A stretch of DNA of 64,000 nucleotides, taken from NCBI RefSeq assembly GCF_013403565.1, contig NZ_CP058627.1:992001-1056000 (forward strand), read 5' to 3'. A program made the translations under genes and the position numbers. This DNA comes from Chitinibacter bivalviorum (GTDB taxonomy: Bacteria > Pseudomonadota > Gammaproteobacteria > Burkholderiales > Chitinibacteraceae). Positions 9,898 to 17,040 of this stretch are shown here, in pieces. The notes beneath the pieces are model-generated. The model was given only the letters and a program-made list of their open reading frames with translations. It was not told the DNA's origin and did not search any database. Each line of letters starts with the position of its first letter. The stretch's first letter is position 1.

Positions 9898-10227
9898 CTA
9901 GGCCGCCAGTAGGGGCTTTTTTGCGATTTCTTCCCTTATTTCCTTTTCATAATCAAAGCCTTTGCAGGCCGTATAGGCCGCCAGCCAACCCGCCATTTCT
10001 TCCCGTGTCGGCGCATCTGAATACATTATCGCCGAGTAAATTACTGGCAAGGGTACATTAAGAAATGATGAAATTTTCCGCGCTATATCTGGCCCGACCG
10101 ATCGTCGTTTATTGACGATGTTTGAAATTGAGGTTCTATCGACCCCAATACTGATCGCAACCTGTGTTGCAGAGTCCGTGTTAAGCCTTGATTTCATTGC
10201 TAAAAGTAGCGTCTCAAAATCCAGCAT
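9898..10227 (-). CDS. Prophage Cro/CI-type HTH repressor
   Basis: 109 aa. The N-terminal half is an XRE-like helix-turn-helix (TQVAISIGVDRTSISNIVNKRR, then GPDIARKISSFLNVP, residues 20-55). The second half is a short acidic helical tail resembling small phage regulators of the DUF3693 type. It is transcribed leftward, divergent from all replication and structural genes, the usual place for a lysogeny regulator. The 171 nt gap to the first rightward gene should hold its operators. Function as repressor is inference from domain and position. Confidence 0.78.
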   Translation of the reverse strand: MLDFETLLLAMKSRLNTDSATQVAISIGVDRTSISNIVNKRRSVGPDIARKISSFLNVPLPVIYSAIMYSDAPTREEMAGWLAAYTACKGFDYEKEIREEIAKKPLLAA

Positions 10228-10398
10228 TTCCTAATATCCCAATAGTTTTATTTTGTAATTGCTTACTTATTAGCACTTACTGGCCCGCTTATAAATCCGT
10301 TTCACTCTGAAACCCTGATTTGAGTATTTACATAGAATCCGACTTAACCAACGCAGACCAAACGCGGCGGGAAAAGTTCGATTCATTCAGGGGGTTAT
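10228..10398. promoter_or_regulatory. Divergent repressor / early-gene control region
   Basis: 171 nt AT-rich gap between the leftward repressor and the rightward early genes. It must hold both promoters. TTGCTTACTTATTAGCACTTACT contains a repeated CTTACT half-site (near 10262-10281) that may be an operator. The strong Shine-Dalgarno GGGGG precedes the 10399 start. Site assignments are tentative. Confidence 0.45.
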
Positions 10399-10674
10399 AT
10401 GTCCAGTTACTTCGGCTTCAGTAATGTGAATAACGTCACAGTTTCGGACTGGACGCGCAAACAATACGGTAACGGCCCTGAATCAATGGTGAACTGGGAA
10501 AAAACCATTGAAGTGGAATACAGCGAATTTGATTCTTGCCAGGTAGGCAGCACAGTTGTTATCACCGCTAGCCACCAAAAAGCGAAAGAACTCGAAGCGG
10601 CATACCAGGCCGCCAAGCAGGCCGAGGCCGAGCAAGTCGCATCACTCAAGCAATCAGTAAGCGTTAGCAAATGA
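10399..10674 (+). CDS. Small prophage early protein, unknown function
   Basis: 91 aa, first rightward gene of the element. An aromatic/polar N-terminal half (SSYFGFSNVNNVTVSDWTRK) is followed by an Ala/Gln/Lys-rich helix predicted to be a coiled coil (AKELEAAYQAAKQAEAEQVASLKQ). There is no membrane segment or cysteine. It overlaps the replication protein gene by 4 nt (ATGA), so the two are probably translated together. A role in replication or its control is suggested only by position. I do not recognise the family. Confidence 0.72.
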   Translation: MSSYFGFSNVNNVTVSDWTRKQYGNGPESMVNWEKTIEVEYSEFDSCQVGSTVVITASHQKAKELEAAYQAAKQAEAEQVASLKQSVSVSK

Positions 10675-11462
10675 CGCAAGCCAAGCAGCATCGCGCCTTT
10701 ATTCCTGCCTGTCATGTGCAATATTGCCTTGACGCGGCAGTAAAGCGCATTTGGCCAACTTCGGAAGGTGCGCGAACAATCAGCGCCCAAACGATGGGCC
10801 GCCTCACTTCTACGCTGCTTTGCCTCATTGGCATGAACAACAAAGGGCGCGTTCGCGCCGATCAAGAATTCATTGCGGCCCGCCTGGGCAAGTCTGATCG
10901 CTCATTGCGTACCGATCTGCGCGACCTTGAGGCCCTGGGCCTAATCGAAACGCTCAAGCATTACGACAAGCATTTCAAAAAGGTGCGCAACACCTATGTA
11001 ATCGCGCCTGTGCTCTTGCTTTGGAAGAAGGGCCAAGAGCTGGCCCGCCAGGCTTCGGCCGCGCTAATCGAAACCGTGGGGCAGACAAGCACTGTAGCCC
11101 GTCGCATGAAGAAACTGCATGAAAAATACCAAGAGCTGAACACTAAAAACCTGCGCCAGGGCAAGCAATCGCCCCAGGAGCGTATCGGCGCTTACCTGTC
11201 ACGCGTTGAGTTTTCCACAGACCGGAAGAATCCTGCCGTGTTGACAGATTCTTCTTCGAAGAAAGAATCAAACCAAATAAGTGCGCAGCGAGCTGCGGAT
11301 ATTTGGGGTCTTGTATCCGCGTTCGGATACAAGCAAGCGGCCCGAATGGCCCGCTTGTCCGTGGCCCAGGTGATAGAGCTAGCCCGATCTATCGGGAAGG
11401 GGCCGCCAGGCTTTACGGCTAGCAGGGTTTCTCCGAATGACGGGGCGGGGAACTCAGGATAA
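10671..11462 (+). CDS. Winged-helix replication initiation protein (putative)
   Basis: 263 aa basic protein. Residues about 40-100 form a winged helix (SAQTMGRLTSTLLCLIG, RADQEFIAARLGKSDRSLRTDLRDLEALGLI), the arrangement of phage and plasmid replication initiators and helicase loaders. A second HTH-like stretch lies near the C-terminus (QAARMARLSVAQVIELARSIG). No HUH or YxxxY rolling-circle motif is visible, unlike the P12 initiator known from PM2, so the replication mode may differ. Position directly after the control region supports a replication role. The evidence is fold-level resemblance only. Confidence 0.65.
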   Translation: MTQAKQHRAFIPACHVQYCLDAAVKRIWPTSEGARTISAQTMGRLTSTLLCLIGMNNKGRVRADQEFIAARLGKSDRSLRTDLRDLEALGLIETLKHYDKHFKKVRNTYVIAPVLLLWKKGQELARQASAALIETVGQTSTVARRMKKLHEKYQELNTKNLRQGKQSPQERIGAYLSRVEFSTDRKNPAVLTDSSSKKESNQISAQRAADIWGLVSAFGYKQAARMARLSVAQVIELARSIGKGPPGFTASRVSPNDGAGNSG

Positions 11463-11575
11463 AAAACCGTTCGGCAGTGGTAGCAGTGGTTTTTTGAGGT
11501 GAGGCGGTCTTTTTGGGCCGCATCAGCAGCACAAACAGCGCGGGGGCGCATCTTTTCAACAGGGTAGGGGGCTTT

Positions 11576-11851
11576 ATGCTGAAACAACTAAACGAAGCAC
11601 TGAACGCGCTTAAAAATTCGGGCGTTCTGGAAGCAAAAGCGAAGGCGGCCGCCTTTGCTGATGTAGCAGTCGAAACAATCGACCACTTGCACAAGGCTTT
11701 AGACACGGCCCAGCAATTGGCCGTTGATTCGGTCAATGAATTGGTAATCGTCGCGGCCCGCCTGGAGCGCCTGGAGCGCCTAAGCGGTTTACACGTTGAG
11801 CAGTACGAGGAAGCGCCAGCGGTGGCAAACCATGAAATTCAAGGACAGTGA
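11576..11851 (+). CDS. Small helical prophage protein
   Basis: 91 aa, start at 11576 chosen because GGGGGCTTT precedes it and because the upstream in-frame extension is Arg/Asn-rich without coding character. The protein is almost entirely amphipathic helix (LNEALNALKNSGVLEAKAKAAAF ... LIVAARLERLERLSGLH), giving a likely coiled-coil oligomer. No known family recognised. It overlaps the next small gene by 20 nt. Confidence 0.6.
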   Translation: MLKQLNEALNALKNSGVLEAKAKAAAFADVAVETIDHLHKALDTAQQLAVDSVNELVIVAARLERLERLSGLHVEQYEEAPAVANHEIQGQ

Positions 11852-11957
11852 TTATCTGATTACGGCCGCCATTTTGGCGGTGTGGCCGCGCCCAGAATGG
11901 GAGCCGATCAAATTAATGGGGCCTAGCCCCGTCAAAATCAAAGTTTTGCAGGGATAA
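11832..11957 (+). CDS. 41-residue prophage protein
   Basis: Begins MKFKDSDYLITAAILAVWP and ends VKIKVLQG; ATG at 11832 overlaps the end of the previous gene. One moderately hydrophobic stretch (YLITAAILAVW). Coding is suggested by tight packing and the shared direction, but it is short and unrecognised. Confidence 0.45.
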   Translation: MKFKDSDYLITAAILAVWPRPEWEPIKLMGPSPVKIKVLQG

Positions 11958-11967
11958 GGGGGGGCGT

Positions 11968-12255
11968 ATGGCCGGGGGGCAAAAAGTTACGCGGGAATAC
12001 CTGGGCGAGATGGATTGCCCGCTTTGTCACCGGCCCGCGCCGGTGCGCAAGCAGGCCAACGGCTTTGCAATCCTGAAATGCGGGTTTTGTGGCTGTACGC
12101 TGCAAACCCACGAACACAAATCAAGCTCAATTTTGGCGAGTCGCATCAAGGGCCAGCCGCTACCAGTGGCGGCCAATGAGCCAAAACCAGAAATCAAACC
12201 AAGTGCGCAAGCAGCGCCACAACCAAAGCCAGCGCAAAGCGGCACTTTTTGGTAA
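11968..12255 (+). CDS. Zinc-ribbon prophage protein
   Basis: 95 aa. Two CxxC pairs (CPLCHRPAPVRKQANGFAILKCGFCG shortened: CPLC ... CGFC, residues 17-40) form a zinc ribbon. The remainder is a Pro/Ala/Gln-rich disordered tail. Zinc ribbons of this size in small phages often bind DNA or act as late regulators, but no function can be assigned. A Shine-Dalgarno-like GGGGGG is present upstream. Confidence 0.65.
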   Translation: MAGGQKVTREYLGEMDCPLCHRPAPVRKQANGFAILKCGFCGCTLQTHEHKSSSILASRIKGQPLPVAANEPKPEIKPSAQAAPQPKPAQSGTFW

Positions 12256-12264
12256 GGGGAAAGC

Positions 12265-12750
12265 ATGTACAACGAAGATCAAACACACCAACAAACCGAA
12301 GCCGCGCCAGCGCCAAGTGAGGCCGATCACGAATTAGCCCGCCTGGAACAAATCGCGGCAGGCCATGACCAGGAAACTAACGCTGAATTATTGGCGGCAG
12401 CGGTGGGCGCTGATACGGTTTTGACTTTTCCGCACGATGCAGCGGCCGAGTGCGAAACGGTTTTAGTCATGGCCCGCACATTATTGGCCCCATTGTATCC
12501 CTCGCTGGAGGTCGTTTACTCCGATTCCACTATTCAAAAACTGAGCCAGGCGGCCGCGCCGGTGATGATTAAATACAACTTAACCGGCGGCGGTTTGTTG
12601 TCTAAATTCGGCCCTGAATTGACGCTCGCGGCCGTGGCCGTGCCGGTGGCCCTGGAAACAATCAAAGCCGTTCGCCACGATCACGCGGCCCGCATTGCGG
12701 CCAACGATGAACAAGCAGCAGCGGCGGCCTTAGCCAATGGCAGCAACTAG
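12265..12750 (+). CDS. Prophage membrane-associated protein, unknown
   Basis: 161 aa. An acidic Ala/Glu-rich N-terminus (residues 1-50) is followed by a hydrophobic region at about residues 120-140 (LTLAAVAVPVALETI). It overlaps the packaging ATPase gene by 14 nt, so the two are coupled. In PM2-like phages genes next to the ATPase often encode virion membrane proteins; that role here is inference only. Confidence 0.55.
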   Translation: MYNEDQTHQQTEAAPAPSEADHELARLEQIAAGHDQETNAELLAAAVGADTVLTFPHDAAAECETVLVMARTLLAPLYPSLEVVYSDSTIQKLSQAAAPVMIKYNLTGGGLLSKFGPELTLAAVAVPVALETIKAVRHDHAARIAANDEQAAAAALANGSN

Positions 12751-13429
12751 TAAAAATAGGGGGCCAGTGGGGGGCCGTGGGCCGTGGCCTGACCTGATCG
12801 AATCACGGGCCAATGAAGCCATAATTGAAGTGATTATTGGGGCCACTGGCGCGGGCAAAACCACTCATTTAATGCGCGAACTCAAAGCAGGCAAGCCCAA
12901 ACGCTTGCTTGTTTGGGATGATAAAGGCGAGTTTTGCGATGATGGTTTTGTCAAGCCCGTCAAGACGATCACCGAGTTTGCAAAGCAGGTGAGGGCGGCG
13001 GGGAAGGGGCCGATGAAACTTGGCTTGATTCCCTACGGCAAGCCGAGCGATATGGTGAAACTGTTTGATCTGTTTTGCCAGATTGCGTACCAGGCGGGCC
13101 AGTGCGTGGTAATCACCGAGGAAATGAGCAACGTGTGCGACGGTGGCAAATGTAACGCTGCGGGCTGGCGCACACTCATCACCAAGGGCCGGACGCGGGG
13201 ATTTCGCATTTATGCGCTGACTCAGCGGCCCGCGCTCATTGATAAAACGGTTTTGACTCAGGCCACGACGATTCGTTGCGGTGTTTTGGGTTCGGATAAC
13301 GACGCGAAACCCGTTGCCAGTGTGATGCGCGGCGTACCGCATTCTGATCTGCTCGCATTGCAGCCCTTGGAGTACATCGAATACATCAAGAAAGGGCCGG
13401 TGATTAATCGCGGGAAACTGACTTTTTAG
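12737..13429 (+). CDS. Genome-packaging ATPase (FtsK/HerA superfamily)
   Basis: 230 aa P-loop ATPase. Walker A is GATGAGKTT (near residue 38). A Walker B-like strand with acidic end, CVVITEEMSN, lies near residue 120. A sensor-type Gln follows in IYALTQRPALID, the TQR motif typical of A32-like packaging ATPases of double-jelly-roll viruses and of Zot-like proteins. It lies immediately upstream of the capsid gene cluster, the conserved ATPase-then-capsid order. Zot of filamentous phages is an alternative relative, but Zot has a C-terminal transmembrane segment and extracytoplasmic domain, which are absent here, and the neighbour is a P2-like capsid protein. Confidence 0.83.
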   Translation: MAATSKNRGPVGGRGPWPDLIESRANEAIIEVIIGATGAGKTTHLMRELKAGKPKRLLVWDDKGEFCDDGFVKPVKTITEFAKQVRAAGKGPMKLGLIPYGKPSDMVKLFDLFCQIAYQAGQCVVITEEMSNVCDGGKCNAAGWRTLITKGRTRGFRIYALTQRPALIDKTVLTQATTIRCGVLGSDNDAKPVASVMRGVPHSDLLALQPLEYIEYIKKGPVINRGKLTF

Positions 13430-13438
13430 GGGGTAATT

Positions 13439-13576
13439 ATGTTTGTTCAGAAATTAGCAGTTTGGAGCTTAGGCTTTTTTATGGGTGTATTGGCCGCAAC
13501 ATCAGGGAGCCTGATTGTTGAGAGCCAATTATTTAAGCATGGCTTTTACCCAATTTATTGCGATTCACAACAATAA
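13439..13576 (+). CDS. 45-residue single-pass membrane protein
   Basis: Begins MFVQKLAVWSLGFFMGVLAA and ends YPIYCDSQQ. One transmembrane helix near the N-terminus. It follows the ATPase stop by 9 nt with a GGGGG Shine-Dalgarno sequence. Probably a virion membrane protein, like the many small membrane proteins of PM2. Confidence 0.6.
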   Translation: MFVQKLAVWSLGFFMGVLAATSGSLIVESQLFKHGFYPIYCDSQQ

Positions 13577-13621
13577 ATCGGCATTTATGCAACAAATTTT
13601 CAAATAATTTCAGAAAGTTGA

Positions 13622-13640
13622 TGGGGGCCACTGGCCCCCA
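13622..13640. other. GGGGGCC hairpin after the early module
   Basis: Perfect inverted repeat TGGGGGCCACTGGCCCCCA, 45 nt after the 13439 gene. It lacks an immediate T-run but sits just upstream of a canonical terminator, so it may stabilise the early mRNA 3' end. Confidence 0.5.
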
Positions 13641-13666
13641 TTTTGCCCTCAGTTAGCCCGCCTACG

Positions 13667-13696
13667 GCCCCTTTTGATAAGGGGCTTTTTTATTTT
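13667..13696 (+). terminator. Rho-independent terminator between early and capsid modules
   Basis: Stem GCCCC/GGGGC with 9 nt loop followed by a T-rich run (TTTTTTATTTTTATT). It would separate replication/packaging transcription from the structural operon. Confidence 0.85.
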
Positions 13697-13698
13697 TA

Positions 13699-13764
13699 TT
13701 GTTTGTGTAATTAACGCAAACAAAACGCTTTGTTTGTGTTTTTCCAACTCATTTACACAAACAA
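13699..13764. repeat. Cluster of TTGTTTGTGT repeats upstream of the capsid operon
   Basis: TTGTTTGTGT-like units occur on both strands within 66 nt: TTGTTTGTGT (13699), CGCAAACAA (13715), TTTGTTTGTGT (about 13730) and ACACAAACAA (13755). They lie in the only long gap of the rightward gene array, between a terminator and the structural genes. The cluster could be the late promoter operator or the iterons of a replication origin. Confidence 0.6.
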
Positions 13765-13773
13765 GGTAATGAA

Positions 13774-13878
13774 ATGCCAACTACTAAACAGGCTTTGACA
13801 ATTGTAGTCGTTTCTCTGATTGCAACAGCCATTGCGGCCCGCGTTCCAGCCGTTAAGAAAATCGTTTACGGCGCTTAA
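13774..13878 (+). CDS. 34-residue membrane protein
   Basis: Starts MPTTKQALTIVVVSLIATAI and ends KKIVYGA: a single transmembrane helix with a basic tail. AAGGTAATG precedes the ATG. It opens the structural module, 41 nt before the capsid gene. Probably a virion membrane protein. Confidence 0.55.
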   Translation: MPTTKQALTIVVVSLIATAIAARVPAVKKIVYGA

Positions 13879-13919
13879 CAGCGTCTGAATTGCGTTTCTA
13901 ATTATTCAAGGCTGAGAAA

Positions 13920-14732
13920 ATGACCCAACTTAAAAAAATGCCGCCAGTGCAAAACGTGATTGCCAATAATATGGCAACGCTGACTTTGCCATTGTCGGAA
14001 ACCTTCGAGCGTTTGGTATGTGTCCTGGGCGGCACGTTCACCAAAGCAATGATTTTGAATATTCGCGTTAAATTGAACGGCAAAGTTATTCACGATTGCA
14101 CCGGCGCTGACCTGGATGTAATGAACAACTACAACGGCCTGGCTTCCAATGCCTCAATTTTGTCGATCGACTTTTCCGAGCTGTTCGCTCGCGATGCGGT
14201 TTGGCAATCAGTCGGCGCAATCGGCACGGCTTCGGATAACGTGCAGTCTCTGATGGTTGAATTCGACATCGGCGCGGCGACTAACCCGACGCTGACCGTA
14301 TTTGCCAACGTATCAGGCCCTAAAATTCTTGCGGGCATTAACAAGCTGTCAAAAGCCACAATGAATATTGCGGCGGGCAACGTAAAAACGCCTTTGCCGG
14401 TGGCGTTTGGTGCATCTGGCGGCGCGTTGATTAAGCGCATTTACATCAAGTCGGCAAACATGACCGCGCTTGAAGTGAAGCGAAACGGCGTTGTGATCCA
14501 CGACTCAATCAAGGCCGTGAACGACTTCTACCAGCAAGAAAACAAAAAAGTGCCACAAACAGGCTGGTACATTTTCGACGCGGTAGTTGAAAACAACGGT
14601 AATGACATGATCGACGTTACCAACAACGACCCAAACAACAAAACATTCAGCTTTGAAGTGAATGTCACGTTAAGCGCGTCTGAGTTCATCACTTATTACG
14701 TTGAAACCATCGACGTTTTAGGCAACTGCTAA
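13920..14732 (+). CDS. Major capsid protein, PM2 P2-like double jelly-roll
   Basis: 270 aa, against 269 aa for PM2 P2. The pattern I recall for P2 recurs in order: NV-x-ANN near the start, an LPL..TFE strand, GG..TK..I.NIRVKLNGK (about residues 40-55), a DL..MN loop, GTASDNVQSLMVEFDIGAA (about 100-118). The second half, IKRIYIKSANMTALEVKRNGVVI, repeats the same strand pattern as the first, as expected for two jelly rolls in one chain. The protein is beta-rich and has no signal peptide or membrane segment, fitting a coat protein. This is comparison from memory, not an alignment; an AlphaFold model showing two stacked jelly rolls would settle it. It follows the ATPase module and heads the structural operon. 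Confidence 0.8.
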   Translation: MTQLKKMPPVQNVIANNMATLTLPLSETFERLVCVLGGTFTKAMILNIRVKLNGKVIHDCTGADLDVMNNYNGLASNASILSIDFSELFARDAVWQSVGAIGTASDNVQSLMVEFDIGAATNPTLTVFANVSGPKILAGINKLSKATMNIAAGNVKTPLPVAFGASGGALIKRIYIKSANMTALEVKRNGVVIHDSIKAVNDFYQQENKKVPQTGWYIFDAVVENNGNDMIDVTNNDPNNKTFSFEVNVTLSASEFITYYVETIDVLGNC

Positions 14733-14742
14733 GGGGCCGACG

Positions 14743-14988
14743 ATGGACGACGTTTTAGACCTGAGCTTTATTAAAAACATCATCTCTGATGCGTCCAAGG
14801 GTTACATCTACGAGAAATACGGCGTTGTTAGCGATAGCGGCAAGACGTATTTTCGCGGCCAAAACGGGGGCACGTTCCAGGCGGGTACAACGCCGGAACA
14901 AGCCCAGGCTCAAGCCCAAGCGACCAATTTCACGCCCTGGATTATCGGCGGCGTGGCTATTTTGGCCCTTGTTTTGGTGATGGACTAA
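14743..14988 (+). CDS. Prophage tail-anchored membrane protein 1
   Basis: 81 aa. A polar N-terminal part with Tyr/Gly-rich segments, a Gln/Ala-rich linker (AQAQAQAT) and a C-terminal transmembrane helix (WIIGGVAILALVLVM). Starts 10 nt after the capsid gene and its stop abuts the next start. First of three consecutive proteins with a membrane helix at the very C-terminus, likely components of the internal membrane under the capsid. Confidence 0.68.
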   Translation: MDDVLDLSFIKNIISDASKGYIYEKYGVVSDSGKTYFRGQNGGTFQAGTTPEQAQAQAQATNFTPWIIGGVAILALVLVMD

Positions 14989-15348
14989 ATGGCGATTATT
15001 CCTGGCATTGATGACAGCCCAAACCCAACCGGCTTTGCAAGCTCGCTTTTGTCTGGCTTAGGCCAGCCATTAGCGGCGGGCTTGCAGGCCCTGGCGGGCG
15101 GGCCAACTTCTGCCGAGCAAAAATTCAGCGGCTCAAACAATCCGATCTTCGGGGCGGATTGGGCCGTTAATTTTAGCGGCACTCAAAAAGTAAACACCGG
15201 CCCCAAGGGCAGCACCGGCGCAAGCCAACCAGACGGCAACGGCAATATTACGGGCAGCCAGGGTTTCACCGGATTTAATAGCCCGCTCATTATCGGCGTG
15301 GTGGTTTTGGGTTTTGTGGCTGTGATTTGGCTGAAAAAAAAGCGATAA
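14989..15348 (+). CDS. Prophage tail-anchored membrane protein 2
   Basis: 119 aa. Gly/Ser/Asn-rich low-complexity ectodomain (GPKGSTGASQPDGNGNITGS) and a C-terminal helix LIIGVVVLGFVAVIWL followed by KKKR. The ATG directly abuts the stop of the previous gene. The basic tail predicts the C-terminus on the cytoplasmic or virion-interior side. No family recognised. Confidence 0.66.
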   Translation: MAIIPGIDDSPNPTGFASSLLSGLGQPLAAGLQALAGGPTSAEQKFSGSNNPIFGADWAVNFSGTQKVNTGPKGSTGASQPDGNGNITGSQGFTGFNSPLIIGVVVLGFVAVIWLKKKR

Positions 15349-15352
15349 ACAT

Positions 15353-15907
15353 ATGTTTAATAGCAGCAAGAATTTAACAACTCAAAACATAACGAATAAC
15401 GACAATCGACAGTCGATTCAAGATGGGATGGGTATTTCAGGCGACAATTCCAGTATTTCCACAACGTCTAATGTGTTTACTGATTTATCAAATCGCAGCA
15501 CAAACAATATTGATAATTCTAATCGCAGCGTTACCAATATAACGAACACAACGACCGACCAGGGCGCGTTAAAGCTGGCGGCTGATCAAGTTTTTGCATC
15601 ATTGACTAGCCAGAATTCGACGGTTTCAGCAATGGCCCGCTTGGTTGAGCAAAGCCAAAAAAATGCGGGTGATACCAACATCAAAGTCATTAATTCGGCT
15701 TTTGATGCTTTGGGCACGAAAGACCACATTACGGCCGATCTGGTAAACAAATACGCCGATTTGCAAAATACAGCGACCAATAACATTGCAACCGCTTGGA
15801 AAAATGCAAAGGAATTCGAGGCGGGCAAATCGCTGGGCGATATTAAGTGGGTGATTGGCGGCTTAATTGGCGTCTTTGCATTAATGGCATTAAAGGGCGG
15901 TAAATAA
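15353..15907 (+). CDS. Prophage tail-anchored protein with Asn/Thr/Ser-rich stalk
   Basis: 184 aa. The first 75 residues are an extremely Asn/Thr/Ser-rich repeat-like region (units such as NNDNRQS, RSTNNIDNSNRSVTNITNTT). A helical middle follows, then a C-terminal transmembrane helix (VIGGLIGVFALMALKGGK). The N-terminal composition resembles trimeric beta-helix stalks, so this may be a trimeric membrane-anchored fibre or vertex component. It overlaps the next gene by 1 nt. Confidence 0.66.
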   Translation: MFNSSKNLTTQNITNNDNRQSIQDGMGISGDNSSISTTSNVFTDLSNRSTNNIDNSNRSVTNITNTTTDQGALKLAADQVFASLTSQNSTVSAMARLVEQSQKNAGDTNIKVINSAFDALGTKDHITADLVNKYADLQNTATNNIATAWKNAKEFEAGKSLGDIKWVIGGLIGVFALMALKGGK

Positions 15908-16482
15908 TGCAAACCATCACGAATATTTTTACCGATGCAAATCCGTGGTTTTTGGGCTGCTTCGGCTATTCATTTCAGCTTTTGGATACCAGCGCACCCG
16001 TCGATATTACTTTGACGCGGGGCAATAGCCCGGTCGCTAAAGCGCGCGGCGTTCAGTCTGGTTTCAAATTGCGCCAGCAAAAGCCCTTTGACGGCGTAAT
16101 TATCGAAAACGCGGGCATTGGCTCCAGTGTCACGATCTTTGTCGGCTCCGAAGTCGATGCGGAATACACCCGCATTGCTGGCCTGGTCGATACGCGCATT
16201 AAGAGCGCCAAAACCCTACTCAATAAACCCATGCTCAACGTAGCGCAAAACACAGAAACCTTGCTGTGTGCGGCCAACGATGGGCGGGCACGTCTGATTG
16301 TCTGGAATAACGGCACCGCTGATGTGTATATCGGCGCACCTGGTCTGGCGATTGCCGACGCCGCAATCAAGCTGGCCGCTGGCGATCAATGGATTGAAGA
16401 AACCGCCGCGGCGTGCGCCTGGATTGTGATTCACAACAACGCCGCCGCCCAGGCCATCAAAGTGCAAGAGGCACTGTACTAA
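15907..16482 (+). CDS. Beta-rich prophage structural protein (putative vertex/penton)
   Basis: 191 aa, no membrane segment. Predicted beta-rich throughout: FQLLDTSAPVDITLTRG, VTIFVGSEVDAEYTRIAG, RARLIVWNNGTADVYIG. The C-terminal half (YIGAPGLAIADAAIKLAAGDQWIEETA) looks like a single jelly-roll or fibre-base fold of the kind seen in phage head-fibre and vertex proteins. It lies between the membrane proteins and the collar-domain protein, where a penton or spike base would fit. Not recognised by family; the role is inference. Confidence 0.55.
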   Translation: MQTITNIFTDANPWFLGCFGYSFQLLDTSAPVDITLTRGNSPVAKARGVQSGFKLRQQKPFDGVIIENAGIGSSVTIFVGSEVDAEYTRIAGLVDTRIKSAKTLLNKPMLNVAQNTETLLCAANDGRARLIVWNNGTADVYIGAPGLAIADAAIKLAAGDQWIEETAAACAWIVIHNNAAAQAIKVQEALY

Positions 16483-17021
16483 TGGCCCGCGCAACACGGC
16501 GACGCAATACGCCAGTGATTGGCTCAATCAACACCTACACAGGAAAGCGAAAAGTGGCTGGAGAAATTCTACATTTTGCAGGCTCAACGCCACCAGTTGG
16601 CACGCTGGCGTGTAACGGCCAGCTTGTCAGCCGTACCACCTATTCAAATCTATTTGCCGCCATTGGCGTGACGTATGGCGCTGGCGACGGCTCAACGACC
16701 TTTGCCGTTCCTGATCTGCGTGGGGAATTCATCCGCAGCTTGGACGGTGGGCGCGGCATTGACGCAGGGCGAGCACTGGGATCTGCGCAAGCTGCGACGG
16801 AGATTTCAAACTATGTTCACTCGGACGGTGGAACACCTGGAGCCCTTGCTGCTGAATCTGTGCCAATTACAAACTCTGACGGCGTTGGGGCAAACATTGC
16901 AACGCCAAACGGAAATTATTATTTCAGCGCAGCAAATTCAACTAATGGCGGTTCTGCTTTTTCAACCGCGTCAAAAATTCGCCCCCGCAACATCGCCATG
17001 CTGGCCTGCATCTATTACTAA
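16482..17021 (+). CDS. Tail-collar-domain protein (putative receptor-binding spike)
   Basis: 179 aa, start placed at 16482 in the TAATG overlap with the preceding stop; a longer upstream frame lies inside the previous gene. After a basic N-terminus comes a phage collar domain (Pfam Collar type): AGSTPPVGTLACNGQ, TYSNLFAAIGVTYGAGDGSTTFAVPDLRGEFIR is visible as consecutive motifs, then GRALGSAQA and the end signature RPRNIAMLACIYY. In tailed phages this domain is part of tail fibres. Here no tail genes exist, so it probably forms the receptor-binding tip at a capsid vertex. This placement is inferred. Confidence 0.8.
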   Translation: MARATRRRNTPVIGSINTYTGKRKVAGEILHFAGSTPPVGTLACNGQLVSRTTYSNLFAAIGVTYGAGDGSTTFAVPDLRGEFIRSLDGGRGIDAGRALGSAQAATEISNYVHSDGGTPGALAAESVPITNSDGVGANIATPNGNYYFSAANSTNGGSAFSTASKIRPRNIAMLACIYY

Positions 17022-17040
17022 TTAAAGGACTTGTCACGAA

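Noticed and set aside
10407..10865. 152-codon leftward frame over the early prophage genes
   Set aside because: Overlaps two well-supported rightward genes and lies across their coupled ATGA junction; no motif.
12737..13429. Reading the P-loop protein as Zot of a filamentous phage
   Set aside because: Zot proteins have a C-terminal transmembrane segment and external domain, absent here. No coat, pIII-like or pVI-like gene order is seen, while a P2-like capsid gene follows.
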